Shown here piece by piece: positions 9,666 through 18,778 of a DNA stretch of 64,000 nucleotides. Every line of letters begins with the position of its first letter. The stretch's first letter is position 1. Origin of the DNA: Acinetobacter sp. ANC 4173 (lineage in GTDB: Bacteria; Pseudomonadota; Gammaproteobacteria; Pseudomonadales; Moraxellaceae); assembly GCF_004331255.1 (NCBI RefSeq), contig NZ_SJOF01000006.1, forward strand, positions 1 to 64,000. The letters run 5' to 3'. Made by a program: the position numbers and the translations under genes. Below the pieces are notes generated by a model. It saw only the letters and a program-made list of their open reading frames with translations. It was not told where the DNA came from and ran no database searches.

Positions 9666-10307
9666 ATGTCATTACGTTTAGGCGATATTGCACCCAACTT
9701 TGAGCAAGATTCAAGTGAGGGAAAAATTAATTTTTATGATTATTTAGGTGATAGTTGGGGCATTCTGTTTTCCCATCCCGCAGACTACACGCCTGTATGT
9801 ACGACCGAACTGGGCTACACCGCGAAGCTAAAAGATGAATTTGCTCAGCGTGGAGTCAAAGCGATTGCATTGTCAGTCGATGATGTCGAATCACATCATG
9901 GCTGGATTCAGGACATTAATGAAACCCAGAATACTACGGTCAACTTCCCGATTATTGCTGATAAAGATCGTAAGGTCTCCACCCTATATGACTTTATTCA
10001 TCCCAATGCCAGTGAAACCTTGACGGTACGTTCTTTGGTGATTATCGACCCAAATAAGAAAGTCCGCTTAATCATTACTTATCCTGCGTCAACAGGACGT
10101 AACTTCCACGAGATTTTACGTGTTATTGATTCATTACAACTGACTGATCATCATAAAGTTGCGACCCCTGCCAACTGGACGCATGGCGATGATGTTGTGA
10201 TTGTGCCTTCTTTACAAGATGAGGATGAACTCAAACAACGCTTCCCGAAAGGTTATACCGCAGTAAAGCCTTATTTACGTCTTACTCCACAGCCGAATCT
10301 AAAATAA
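9666..10307 (+). CDS. 1-Cys peroxiredoxin (Prx6-type)
   Basis: This 213-residue cytoplasmic protein should reduce hydrogen peroxide and organic hydroperoxides. The peroxidatic motif PADYTPVCTTELG is present with Cys near residue 45. No second conserved resolving cysteine is seen later in the chain, and the C-terminal extension (residues about 150-213, with HKVATPANW and KPYLRLTPQP) is typical of the Prx6/1-Cys class. It therefore probably needs an outside thiol, for example glutathione or thioredoxin, to be recycled. It is transcribed alone, with a terminator after it and secA divergent. It is distinct from AhpC, which has a C-terminal resolving cysteine. Confidence 0.92.
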   Translation: MSLRLGDIAPNFEQDSSEGKINFYDYLGDSWGILFSHPADYTPVCTTELGYTAKLKDEFAQRGVKAIALSVDDVESHHGWIQDINETQNTTVNFPIIADKDRKVSTLYDFIHPNASETLTVRSLVIIDPNKKVRLIITYPASTGRNFHEILRVIDSLQLTDHHKVATPANWTHGDDVVIVPSLQDEDELKQRFPKGYTAVKPYLRLTPQPNLK

Positions 10308-10333
10308 AACGTAGTCTTTCCAACGTTCATGAG

Positions 10334-10356
10334 AACCTGTCTGCGGACAGGTTTCT
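10334..10356 (+). terminator. Terminator after peroxiredoxin gene
   Basis: A perfect 8-bp stem AACCTGTC / GACAGGTT (10334-10341, 10346-10353) with a TGCG loop is followed by a short T-rich run. Confidence 0.7.
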
Positions 10357-10445
10357 TATGCTTCACCAAAGGTCGACCAAGTTCTATTTGGTATTTTGGT
10401 CACAGTCAGTTATAAATACAGCAAACCATTTTAAGAATAACGACT

Positions 10446-11258
10446 GTGATTCATAACATTCACCATTTACACTGCGGCACCATGTGCCCTGTTTGCGGCC
10501 CCTTATTTGGGCAAAAAGGATTCCATGCTCATGTGATCTGTCATTGCTTACTGTTAGAAACAGACCGTGGATTGGTTTTGATTGATACAGGTTTAGGTAT
10601 GCAGGATCTCCTTCATACCAAAGCCCGTCTTGGCAACATGATTGCGCGGTTTGGTAAAATTGAAAACAATTTAGAACTGACGGCCATCGCACAAATACAA
10701 AAATTAGGCTTTAACCCCAAAGATGTGCAACATATTTTTGTCTCACATTTAGATTTTGACCATGCTGGTGGTATCTCTGATTTCCCTCAAGCGACGGTAC
10801 ATGTGCTGTCTTCCGAATACAATGCTACACAAAATTTGAACCATTACAAACGCAAAGCGCGTTATAAAGTAAAGCAGTTTCAACAACATCGTTACTGGAA
10901 CTTTATTGAACCCATTGCTAACGATGACTGGTTCAATCTCAAGCAGATTCGCAATTTTGATTTATTTGAAAATGACCTGTTGATGATTCCGCTCTTGGGA
11001 CATACCGCAGGACACAGTGGTATTGCTGTTCGCGACCAAGATCAATGGTTACTGTTCTGTGGAGATGCCTACTATTCACATTTACAACTTGATGGTCAGC
11101 ACAAGCTCAGAACCTTAAATCAAGTGGAACAATTCTTTGCCGAAGATAATCAAGCACGTGTGGAAAATTTAACACGATTGCAAACCCTGTCCCAAACCCA
11201 TCCTGAAGTTCAACTCATCTGTGCACATGACCCTGTAGAATTGGCCCGATACCAATGA
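10446..11258 (+). CDS. Metallo-beta-lactamase-fold hydrolase
   Basis: The protein has 270 residues from a GTG start. The MBL metal motif appears as SHLDFDHAGG near residue 100, preceded by LIDTGLG. Further metal ligands are in LLGHTAGHSG and FCGDAYY, and AHDP lies near the C-terminus. This is the layout of the quorum-lactonase/YtnP-like branch, but the substrate cannot be inferred. There is no signal peptide, so it should be cytoplasmic. The N-terminus contains an unusual His/Cys-rich stretch (HHLHCGTMCPVCG). The stop overlaps the start of the phosphatase-like lipoprotein gene by 4 bases (ATGA), so the two are translationally coupled. Confidence 0.82.
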   Translation: MIHNIHHLHCGTMCPVCGPLFGQKGFHAHVICHCLLLETDRGLVLIDTGLGMQDLLHTKARLGNMIARFGKIENNLELTAIAQIQKLGFNPKDVQHIFVSHLDFDHAGGISDFPQATVHVLSSEYNATQNLNHYKRKARYKVKQFQQHRYWNFIEPIANDDWFNLKQIRNFDLFENDLLMIPLLGHTAGHSGIAVRDQDQWLLFCGDAYYSHLQLDGQHKLRTLNQVEQFFAEDNQARVENLTRLQTLSQTHPEVQLICAHDPVELARYQ

Positions 11259-11845
11259 AAATTCAAACCCGTATACTTTATAGCTGCCTATGTCTCAGCA
11301 CGTTAAGCTTTACTGGTTGTATGACCACGCCTGCACTACCGCTCGAAGCTCGACCAACAGAATGGGGAACCTTAATCAATCAAGCTGATAATTTTTATCA
11401 AATCAGTGCTGATGTCTTTCGTAGTGAACAACCCAATACAGAAATGGCCACAGCACTCAAAGCTCATGATATTGATGTTGTGATTAATTTAAGATCGCGC
11501 CATCAAGACCCGCAAAATTTGAATGCGCAAAATTTTAAATTGATGCATATTCCCATTCATACTTGGGCTATTGATCGAGAAGATTTATTGGCTGTGATGC
11601 GCCAAATTCAATTGGCAAAAGCACAACAACAAAAAGTACTTATTCATTGTTATCACGGTTCAGATCGTACAGGTGCCAGCATTGCCATGTATCGAATTAT
11701 CTTTGAACAATGGAGTATTAATGACGCTTTACAAGAAATGAAATATGGAGGCTATGGTTTCCACCCCATTTGGCAAAACATCGAAAATTTATTTACCCCT
11801 GAAAACGTAAAATGGATTCAAGAGCAACTCTCGAATCCATCTTAA
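11255..11845 (+). CDS. Dual-specificity phosphatase-like lipoprotein
   Basis: This 196-residue protein begins with a lipoprotein signal peptide (lipobox F-T-G-C, Cys about 22), so it is probably anchored at the envelope. The rest is a compact cysteine-phosphatase fold. The signature HCYHGSDRTG (Cys-x5-Arg) is intact near residues 130-139, and an upstream VINLRSR segment and a W-A-I-D loop could give the general acid Asp. Related bacterial proteins are annotated as tyrosine phosphatase/DSP family; the substrate is unknown and could be phosphoinositide, nucleotide or protein. It is coupled to the preceding MBL hydrolase gene by a 4-base overlap. A phosphatase exposed outside the cytoplasm is notable. 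Confidence 0.82.
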   Translation: MKIQTRILYSCLCLSTLSFTGCMTTPALPLEARPTEWGTLINQADNFYQISADVFRSEQPNTEMATALKAHDIDVVINLRSRHQDPQNLNAQNFKLMHIPIHTWAIDREDLLAVMRQIQLAKAQQQKVLIHCYHGSDRTGASIAMYRIIFEQWSINDALQEMKYGGYGFHPIWQNIENLFTPENVKWIQEQLSNPS

Positions 11846-11862
11846 AGCATGACTGAAATGAA

Positions 11863-12885
11863 CTAACGACGATCTAAAGGCACCCAATCAATAACCCATG
11901 CGGACGTCATATTCAAGCTCGCATCGGTGGTAATCTTTTTACGGGTCACATCTGCAACATCACGACTTTTGGCAGGTCCAACCATAATTCGAATACCTTT
12001 CGATGTTGGGCTTTGTACCACCTTATAGCCTTTCGCCTTTAACTTGGAGATTACGCTATCAGCATTGGCAGCATTAGCCGCCAGTGCCACTTGAACCATC
12101 CACTGCTTATCACCATTTTCGAGTAAGTCTCTTGCCTTGTCGGCTTCAGCTTTCTTCTTGGCATCTTCTTTGCGTTTTGCTTCAGCTTCACGCAATTTCT
12201 TTTCTTCAGCAGCTTTGGCTGCGACTTGACGCTCTAGATCTGCTTTACGCTGTGCCTCTAATTTACGTTGAGCTTCTGCCTCACGCAATTTTTTATCCTC
12301 AGCAGCTTTCGCAAGCACTTTGCGTTCTTCATCTGCCTTACGTTGAGCTTCTGCCTTTAGGCGCTCTTCATTACGTTTTTTATCAGCTTCAGACGGTTGT
12401 GGTGCCTTCTGCTGATCTAGCTTCTTTTGTGCAGCAAGCTTTTCCTCCGCTAGGCGCTTTTGCTTGGCTTTTTCATCTTCAACCAATTCAGGCGGAATGT
12501 TATCTGAACTTTGCTGTGCACCCGTCCGTGCCGCATTTAATGCTGCATATTCTTCAGCTGCTTTACGTGCAGCATCGGCTTCTGCCTGCTGTTGCTGTGC
12601 TAAAAACTCTGCTGCACGGGCTTCTTGCTCTGCAACCGCCTTCTCACGGGCACGGCGTTGCTCTTCAAGCAAACGCTTTTCCGTTTCAACATCAACAGTA
12701 AGACCTTGCAATTGCACCATACCACTGTCTGGTTTTGCATTTTTTTGCTGAACTTGCTCGACCAATTCAGGGTGTTTGATATTATTTTGATGTATTTCTT
12801 CTTTACCTTTCAGAAGCAAGGCTGCCAATAAAACACCACCACCTAATAAAACAACACCACCCATCCAGCGTTGTTTGTTATTCAT
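11863..12885 (-). CDS. SPOR-domain membrane protein with long charged linker
   Basis: The ATG at 12885 overlaps the folC stop (ATGA) and has GGAAG seven bases upstream, so it is preferred over ATGs at 12891 and 12939. The 340-residue product has a short cytoplasmic tail, one transmembrane helix (about 8-25), a long Ala/Lys/Glu/Arg-rich region with repeated RKAEEE-like heptads (about 70-250; TolA-like, helical), and a C-terminal SPOR domain (about 258-335). SPOR domains bind denuded glycan strands of septal peptidoglycan, so a role at the division site (FtsN/DedD-like) is likely. It is the last gene of the trpA-accD-folC operon. A DedD-like protein after folC is common in proteobacteria. Confidence 0.85.
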   Translation of the reverse strand: MNNKQRWMGGVVLLGGGVLLAALLLKGKEEIHQNNIKHPELVEQVQQKNAKPDSGMVQLQGLTVDVETEKRLLEEQRRAREKAVAEQEARAAEFLAQQQQAEADAARKAAEEYAALNAARTGAQQSSDNIPPELVEDEKAKQKRLAEEKLAAQKKLDQQKAPQPSEADKKRNEERLKAEAQRKADEERKVLAKAAEDKKLREAEAQRKLEAQRKADLERQVAAKAAEEKKLREAEAKRKEDAKKKAEADKARDLLENGDKQWMVQVALAANAANADSVISKLKAKGYKVVQSPTSKGIRIMVGPAKSRDVADVTRKKITTDASLNMTSAWVIDWVPLDRR

Positions 12886-14168
12886 TGACATTCTTCCAAA
12901 TACTCCCAGACTGCTTCCAAAGTATGAAATGATCCACATACCAAAATCAGCTGATTATTTTTAGATTCATCGAGGGCTGATTGGAAAGCTAATTGAACAT
13001 TAGTGAAATGCTGTACTGTCTGTTGTTGTAATGCGTCATCGAGTTGGGCAATTTCCGCAGCTCGCGGCACCGCTAATGGTGCAACTTTCCACATTAAAAT
13101 ACTATTTTTCAATGACTCAACCACAGATTTAATATCTTTATCGGCCAACATTGAAAAAACAGCAACCACTTCTGTGTATTGTTTATTGTATTTTAGGAAA
13201 TTTCGCAATTGCTTTAACAAAAAATCAACGCCATGTGGATTATGTCCCGCATCAAAAATGACGGTTTTATCGGCAATTTGACGAATTTCAAAACGTCCAG
13301 ACAACTGCGCCTGCTGAATTCCCTGTGCAATTGCTTCTTGTCGAATCTCTAAGCCACTCAACAAAACAGCAGCAACAGCGGTAGAAATATTTTCTAATGC
13401 CAAACGCCCGAGTGGTAATTTTAACGTGGTGCCAGAAGATGCAAATAACCAATGTTGCCCATCTGCACTTGGCTGATAAAAATAATCGCGTTCAGCAGCA
13501 AATAGTGGTGCATGACAGTCTTGAGCTTTTTTGGCAATCGCTGCTGGTAAACTTTGTAATCCACCAAAAATAACAGGAATATTAGGGCGAATAATGCCAG
13601 CCTTTTCATAGGCAATTTTTTCGATGGTATCGCCTAACCAATCGGTATGATCTAGACCAATATTGGTAATGACTGCGACATCTGGATCAATCACATTGAC
13701 CACATCCAAACGCCCACCTAAACCTACCTCAAGCACCCAGACATCACAAGCTTGCTGTTTAAAAATCAAAAAAGCGGCCAACGTGGTTGCTTCAAAGAAA
13801 GATAAACTCAAATTGCATGCACGACGTGCTTGATCGACCTGTACAAAAGCCTCAATCAAACTTTGGTCATCTACTTCCTGACCTGCCAGTTTAACCCGCT
13901 CATTAAAACGATAAATATGCGGTGACTGATAGAGTCCAACCTTGTAGCCTTGGGCATTTAAAATAGCAGCCAAGGTGGTTGTGGTTGAACCTTTACCGTT
14001 GGTGCCAGCAACCGTAATCACTTTCGCTTCTGGTTGCGTTACACCAAGCATTTCAGCGACGGGAACGACGCGTTCTAAACCTAAATCAATTCCCGTAACG
14101 TGAACATGGCCCCAATACGAGAGCCATGTGTCTAAATTATCTTGTACAAGTGGTGCAGTATGGTTCAA
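12882..14168 (-). CDS. folC: Bifunctional folylpolyglutamate synthase / dihydrofolate synthase
   Basis: FolC (428 residues) adds glutamate to dihydropteroate and then to reduced folates, using ATP. The P-loop VAGTNGKGST is at about residues 52-61, followed by the Omega-loop region, the Mur-ligase central domain (GLGGRLDVVNV, TNIGLDHTDWLG) and the C-terminal domain (DAGHNPHG). It overlaps accD by 4 bases at its start and the SPOR gene by 4 bases at its end, so all are cotranscribed and probably coupled. The accD-folC pairing is widespread in gammaproteobacteria. Confidence 0.97.
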   Translation of the reverse strand: MNHTAPLVQDNLDTWLSYWGHVHVTGIDLGLERVVPVAEMLGVTQPEAKVITVAGTNGKGSTTTTLAAILNAQGYKVGLYQSPHIYRFNERVKLAGQEVDDQSLIEAFVQVDQARRACNLSLSFFEATTLAAFLIFKQQACDVWVLEVGLGGRLDVVNVIDPDVAVITNIGLDHTDWLGDTIEKIAYEKAGIIRPNIPVIFGGLQSLPAAIAKKAQDCHAPLFAAERDYFYQPSADGQHWLFASSGTTLKLPLGRLALENISTAVAAVLLSGLEIRQEAIAQGIQQAQLSGRFEIRQIADKTVIFDAGHNPHGVDFLLKQLRNFLKYNKQYTEVVAVFSMLADKDIKSVVESLKNSILMWKVAPLAVPRAAEIAQLDDALQQQTVQHFTNVQLAFQSALDESKNNQLILVCGSFHTLEAVWEYLEECQ

Positions 14169-15061
14169 GGTAAATTCATCAATTTAGTCACAATACGATA
14201 TACAGTATCACGTAATGCATGACGATGAACGATTTGATCGACTACACCATGATCAAGCAGGTATTCAGCACGTTGGAACGGTTCTTCCAATTTCTCACGT
14301 ACTGTTTGCTCAATCACACGTTTACCCGCAAAACCAATCATTGCTTTCGGCTCTGCAATATGCACATCACCCAACATCGCCAATGAAGCGGTTACACCAC
14401 CATATACTGGATGGGTTAACACCACGATGTACGGTAAGCCTGCTTCTTTTACACGTTGAATTGCAGCTGATGTACGTGCCATTTGCATTAAAGACAACAT
14501 GCCTTCTTGCATACGCGCGCCACCCGATGCGGCAAAACAGATGAATGGTTGTTTAAGTGCAATTGCGCGCTCAGCTGCTTGTACAAAACGATCGCCAACA
14601 ACGGTACCCATTGAACCGCCCATAAAGTCGAATTCAAAAGCACATGCTGTCATTGCGACATCTTTCAATGTACCTTGCATCACGATTAAAGCTTCAGATT
14701 CACCTGTTTTCTTTTGCGCTTCAACCATACGTTCTGGGTAAGGCTTACTGTCAACAAATTTAAGTGGATCTTTGGCAACAAATTCTTGACCTAGTTCCGT
14801 TTTAACTTGGTCAAAGAACCATGTTAAACGATCACGCGCTTTCATGCGTAAATGTTCGTCACACTGTGGGCAAACATAAGCATTAAATGTCATTGCAGTG
14901 CGTGTCACCAATGCATGACATTCAGGACATTCAACCGTTGGTTCGGTAAACGTTGCTTTGAGTGCTTGTTGCTCATCGGGAACTTCAATGCCTGGAACGC
15001 CACGTTCAGTCCACGGTGTCGATGGGCTAAGAATTTTCCCTGATTTCACTTCTTGATTCAT
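14165..15061 (-). CDS. accD: Acetyl-CoA carboxylase carboxyltransferase subunit beta
   Basis: AccD (298 residues) forms with AccA the carboxyltransferase that makes malonyl-CoA, the first committed step of fatty-acid synthesis. The N-terminal zinc ribbon is intact: CPEC near residue 40 and CPQC near residue 59. The crotonase-like carboxyltransferase domain follows (ASGGARMQEG, VVLTHPVYGGVTAS, GFAGKRVIEQT). The length is normal. Its start overlaps the trpA stop by 4 bases and its stop overlaps folC by 4 bases. Confidence 0.98.
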   Translation of the reverse strand: MNQEVKSGKILSPSTPWTERGVPGIEVPDEQQALKATFTEPTVECPECHALVTRTAMTFNAYVCPQCDEHLRMKARDRLTWFFDQVKTELGQEFVAKDPLKFVDSKPYPERMVEAQKKTGESEALIVMQGTLKDVAMTACAFEFDFMGGSMGTVVGDRFVQAAERAIALKQPFICFAASGGARMQEGMLSLMQMARTSAAIQRVKEAGLPYIVVLTHPVYGGVTASLAMLGDVHIAEPKAMIGFAGKRVIEQTVREKLEEPFQRAEYLLDHGVVDQIVHRHALRDTVYRIVTKLMNLP

Positions 15062-15861
15062 ACTAACTCATCGAGCGCTGCTCGAAGCTCCTTGACTTTA
15101 TTAACCGTTTCAACAACGGCTTGTTCTGGTGCCAAGCTTGCAAATTGTTTTACAAATGCACTGCCGACAATTACAGCATCAGCCACACCACCCATTGCTT
15201 TCGCAGAAGCAGCATCGCTAATACCAAAACCGACACCCACAGGAATATCCGTCTCTGCTTTAATTTTTTGGATACGTGTTGCAGCTTCAGACGTATCTAA
15301 AGTTGCTGCACCTGTTACCCCTTTCAAAGATACATAATAGATAAATCCACTGGCCTGCTTCACCACATGACGAATACGTTCATCCGTAGAAGTTGGCGCA
15401 AGTAAGAAAATTTGATCCATTTGATACTTTTTCAGGACATCATTCAGAGCCTGTGCTTCTTCTGGCGGTAAATCGACCAGCAAGATGCCATCCACACCAC
15501 ATTCGTTGGCATAGGCTACAAATTTTTCATAGCCAATCACTTCAACAGGATTTAAATATCCCATTAACACAACAGGTGTTTCTTGGTCTTTTTGACGGAA
15601 CTCTTTCACCATATTCAACGCATCTAGGGTATTGGTTCCACCAGCCAAAGCACGCTCAGCGGCTAAAGCAATGACAGGACCATCCGCCATAGGGTCTGAA
15701 AATGGGAGTCCGAGTTCAATAACATCTACGCCCGCCTCAACCATTTGATGTAACAAAGGTACTGTTACTTGTGGATGAGGATCTCCAGCCATCACATAGG
15801 AAACTAGCGCTTTACGCTGTTGAGATTTAAGTTGTCCAAAACGAGTGGCTAAACGTGACAT
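15058..15861 (-). CDS. trpA: Tryptophan synthase alpha subunit
   Basis: TrpA (267 residues) cleaves indole-3-glycerol phosphate and passes indole to TrpB. It is a TIM barrel with the family signatures VIELGLPFSDPMADGP (catalytic Glu and Asp region), VVLMGYLNPV and GVGFGISDA (phosphate site). It is the first gene of the operon trpA-accD-folC-SPOR. Its partner genes trpF and trpB are on the same strand but about 6.5 kb away, with six unrelated genes between. It must therefore have its own promoter, presumably in 15862-16000. Confidence 0.98.
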   Translation of the reverse strand: MSRLATRFGQLKSQQRKALVSYVMAGDPHPQVTVPLLHQMVEAGVDVIELGLPFSDPMADGPVIALAAERALAGGTNTLDALNMVKEFRQKDQETPVVLMGYLNPVEVIGYEKFVAYANECGVDGILLVDLPPEEAQALNDVLKKYQMDQIFLLAPTSTDERIRHVVKQASGFIYYVSLKGVTGAATLDTSEAATRIQKIKAETDIPVGVGFGISDAASAKAMGGVADAVIVGSAFVKQFASLAPEQAVVETVNKVKELRAALDELV

Positions 15862-16224
15862 AGGGTTGTACTTTCCTTGAATTATTTAAAACTGAGGAGT
15901 TGGTTTTGTAGAAATACAAGACAACGCATTGTAACGCTATTTTTTACACCTTGAATAGAGTTCATGCACTTCCTTTGAATTTCATACGACATCACCTGAT
16001 TCAGAACAACCCGAAAGCTACATTTACTAATATTTGACGAGTTTTCTCAATGATCAAAGATGCCTAATTTTCGCTTTTATGTAGACCGCACCAACTCCAG
16101 AAAATGGCAATTCCGTTAGCTAAAGTCAACGAAATTCAGCTGCTCAGGTTTTACATTTTAATTTTTTAGAAATGATCAAAGCTCCACTATACTACGCGCA
16201 CTTATTCGCTGTTTTCTAACATTT
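15862..16224. other. Intergenic region between trpA and the NhaC-type antiporter gene
   Basis: The 363 bases separate divergent genes. No coding frame is supported. A candidate plus-strand promoter is listed separately. The minus-strand promoter for trpA could not be placed. No trp leader peptide with repeated Trp codons was seen. Confidence 0.45.
16165..16193 (+). promoter_or_regulatory. Candidate sigma-70 promoter for antiporter gene
   Basis: A -35 element TTTAGA (16165-16170) and -10 element TATACT (16188-16193) are spaced by 17 bases. The predicted transcription start is about 25 bases before the ATG. Similarity to consensus is moderate; no other evidence. Confidence 0.4.
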
Positions 16225-17562
16225 ATGACCTCCGACCCACAGGGTAAAGTGCAAGCCCGAGCGCTTGCACTGCTCCCCCTTATTGTTTTTTTGGCTATCT
16301 TTTTGGGTAGCGGAATTTATCACTCCCTGATTGGCACTGAATTTGCCTTTTATCAAATTAAAGCCCCAGTGGCTGCGCTCCCCGCTGTAATACTGGCGGT
16401 ACTCATTTATAAAGGTCACCTTAACCAAGCCATTGAGACTTTCCTAAAAGGTGCTAGCCACCCTAATCTGATTCTCATGTTTATGGTGTTTATGTTGGCA
16501 GGTGCCTTTGCGAGCACCAGCAGTGCGATTGGCAGTGTAGATGCGACTGTCCAACTTGGACTATCCCTCATTCCCCCTGCCTTTGTTTTACCCATGCTGT
16601 TTGTCATCTCTGCTTTTATTGCAACAGCCATGGGGACTTCTATGGGCACCATTGCTGCCTGTGCACCGATTGCGTTTGGCTTTGCCCAAGTGACCAATAT
16701 TGAAACTGTGATGGCGATTGGTGCTGTGGTGAGTGGCGCGATGTTTGGTGACAATCTCTCTATGATTTCAGACACCACCATTGCAGCAACCAGCAGTCAA
16801 AAAGTGCAACTCCGCGATAAATTCCGCGTCAATATTTGGATTGCAGGACCAGCGTCTCTCATAACCATTCTGGTGTTTATTTTGATGAGCAAGGACTCTC
16901 AAGCCATTCAATATCAAGACTATGATTTATGGCTGATTCTTCCTTATGTTGCCGTATTTTTCTTGGCATTTAGTCGCTTGCATGTTTTAGCGGTATTAAG
17001 TATTGGCATTATAATTTCTGGTGTGATTGGTTTAGTACAACAGAGCGGCTTTACCTTACTTAAACTGAATACTTCAATTTATGATGGCTTTGTCGGCATG
17101 TTTGAAGTGGCATTGCTCTCAATGCTATTGGGCGGGCTATCAAGCATCATGCAACGTGAAGGCGGTTTAGAATGGCTGATTCAGCGAATTTATAGCCTGA
17201 CGCGTCTTTTAAAAATTGGACAGCAACGTGCTGGCGAGCTGGGTGTCAGCTTTCTGGTGATCTTTTCGAACTTATTTGTTGCCAACAATACTGTCGCAAT
17301 TATTTTATCAGGTGATATGGCGCGTGAAGTGGCACAAGAATACGGATTAGATCCGAAACGTGTTGCTGCCCTCATGGATATTTTTTCCTGCATAATCCAA
17401 GGCCTAATCCCCTATGGTGCGCAACTACTTTTGGCATGTTCTATCGCCAAACTCTCTCCTATCGAATTGATTGGTTATATTTACTATTGTTGGGTCTTGG
17501 CAATTTTTGCCATTTTGGCCATCGTACTCCGCTATCCACGATTGAATCAAAAGATGATCTAA
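16225..17562 (+). CDS. NhaC-family Na+/H+ antiporter
   Basis: This inner-membrane protein has 445 residues and about 11-12 hydrophobic helices. It belongs to the NhaC superfamily (PF03553), with the family segments ATAMGTSMGTIAACAPIAFG, GDNLSMISDTTIAATSSQ and NLFVANNTVAIILSG. NhaC-type proteins usually exchange external protons for internal Na+; some relatives carry malate/lactate or amino acids instead, so the substrate is not certain. It is transcribed alone from a candidate promoter at 16165-16193 and ends in a strong terminator. Confidence 0.87.
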   Translation: MTSDPQGKVQARALALLPLIVFLAIFLGSGIYHSLIGTEFAFYQIKAPVAALPAVILAVLIYKGHLNQAIETFLKGASHPNLILMFMVFMLAGAFASTSSAIGSVDATVQLGLSLIPPAFVLPMLFVISAFIATAMGTSMGTIAACAPIAFGFAQVTNIETVMAIGAVVSGAMFGDNLSMISDTTIAATSSQKVQLRDKFRVNIWIAGPASLITILVFILMSKDSQAIQYQDYDLWLILPYVAVFFLAFSRLHVLAVLSIGIIISGVIGLVQQSGFTLLKLNTSIYDGFVGMFEVALLSMLLGGLSSIMQREGGLEWLIQRIYSLTRLLKIGQQRAGELGVSFLVIFSNLFVANNTVAIILSGDMAREVAQEYGLDPKRVAALMDIFSCIIQGLIPYGAQLLLACSIAKLSPIELIGYIYYCWVLAIFAILAIVLRYPRLNQKMI

Positions 17563-17582
17563 TAAGAAGCTTGCTTCATTTT

Positions 17583-17606
17583 GGCGGTTCACTGAACCGC
17601 CTTTTT
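17583..17606 (+). terminator. Terminator after antiporter gene
   Basis: The GC-rich stem GGCGGTT / AACCGCC (within 17583-17601) is followed by five T. It lies only a few bases from the stop of the convergent AraC-family gene and may serve both directions. Confidence 0.82.
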
Positions 17607-17609
17607 ATC

Positions 17610-18644
17610 TCACTCACGCAGTCTGAACTGCTGCCGACGCCCTAAAAGCGTCTGTCCTGTCGCCGCCTTATAGGCACGCGCCAAAGCCGATTGATCTGAA
17701 TACCCCAGTGCTAAAGCCACTTCACTTAAACTGATTTTTTGCTGTAGCAAAATGTCACAACGTTTCATCCGTTCTGCTTCAATAATTTTTTTAAATGAAC
17801 TGTCAAACTCACTGAGCTGCCGCTGTAAGGTACGTACCGATAAGTGTAGTTCTTGCGCCACCCACTCCAGCTTTGGTACATCTTGATGAAAAATCAGATA
17901 TTCAGCAACGAGCGCATGTAAATGGGTCATAAGCGTGATATGTGCTGACTTTGCTGCAATCACCTCTTCAGCATGTTTGAGAAGCAAATGATTAAGCGAT
18001 GGATCCGGTTGCTGAGACTTCAGCAATAAACTTTCACGATTTAACTCTAAGGCATAACGTACTTGATGAAAAAATACATCACAGCCATAAAAACGCTGAT
18101 AATGATAAACTGCACAACGTGGTGCATGCGCAAAATATAATTTTTTCAATGAAAACTGATCAAAAGAAAAAATCTGTCGAGCCAATTGCACCATTGCCGC
18201 AACGGTCATTTCATTAATCAGCACATGTTCATGCTGTGAAAAACCCCAATGAATATGGATACTCTGATCCACTTGTGACATATGCATGGGCACCGTTTCT
18301 CGCCCATCAATCACAAGGCGATTAAAACGCAAAATAAACTGTAATGCTTCTGCCACACTGGTACTTTTCGACGCGATATAGCCCAACACGCCAAAATGCT
18401 CAGGTTGTATATGCTGCACAATATCGAAAATAAGATGAGGGCAGTTAAGTTGCTGCTCTGTTTGTTGTATTAAATCAATAAATAAAGCATACGATGATTG
18501 TGCATCAATCGGTTGTGATAAAATATAATTTAACTGTTGTTTTTGCACTGCCGAGAAAGGAAAGGCAAAACCATCAATATCACGTAATTTAAGATAGCTA
18601 TGCCATAAATGAAAAAAGCCATTGGGGATTTGTAATGTATACAT
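17610..18644 (-). CDS. AraC-family transcriptional regulator (OruR/ArcR-like N-domain)
   Basis: The ATG at 18644 (344 residues; AGGTAG ribosome binding site 5 bases away) is chosen over a longer frame whose extra 48 residues would cross the divergent promoter region. The N-terminal ~190 residues resemble the Arabinose_bd/PF12625 ligand-binding domain seen in OruR-like regulators (segments GVLGYIASKSTSVAEAL and LRFNRL). The C-terminal ~100 residues are a double helix-turn-helix AraC domain (LHLSVRTLQRQL, ALGYSDQSALARAYK). It is divergent from the metal-dependent hydrolase gene, which is its most likely target. The ligand is unknown. Confidence 0.86.
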   Translation of the reverse strand: MYTLQIPNGFFHLWHSYLKLRDIDGFAFPFSAVQKQQLNYILSQPIDAQSSYALFIDLIQQTEQQLNCPHLIFDIVQHIQPEHFGVLGYIASKSTSVAEALQFILRFNRLVIDGRETVPMHMSQVDQSIHIHWGFSQHEHVLINEMTVAAMVQLARQIFSFDQFSLKKLYFAHAPRCAVYHYQRFYGCDVFFHQVRYALELNRESLLLKSQQPDPSLNHLLLKHAEEVIAAKSAHITLMTHLHALVAEYLIFHQDVPKLEWVAQELHLSVRTLQRQLSEFDSSFKKIIEAERMKRCDILLQQKISLSEVALALGYSDQSALARAYKAATGQTLLGRRQQFRLRE

Positions 18645-18778
18645 GGCTCTACCTGTCTGATTGACATTTTTTATTTTCGATATGGCATAAAATGTATAAA
18701 AAATGGCAAGTACTGTCAAAACTTCTCCGATAAACACCGACATACTGCTCTTATCGAAGGTTCTATTAGTAAAAAACG

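Noticed and set aside
12084..12701. Long plus-strand open frame (205 codons) opposite the SPOR-domain gene
   Set aside because: It is the antisense shadow of the Ala/Lys/Glu-rich coiled-coil region; its Leu/His/Pro-rich product has no protein-like pattern.
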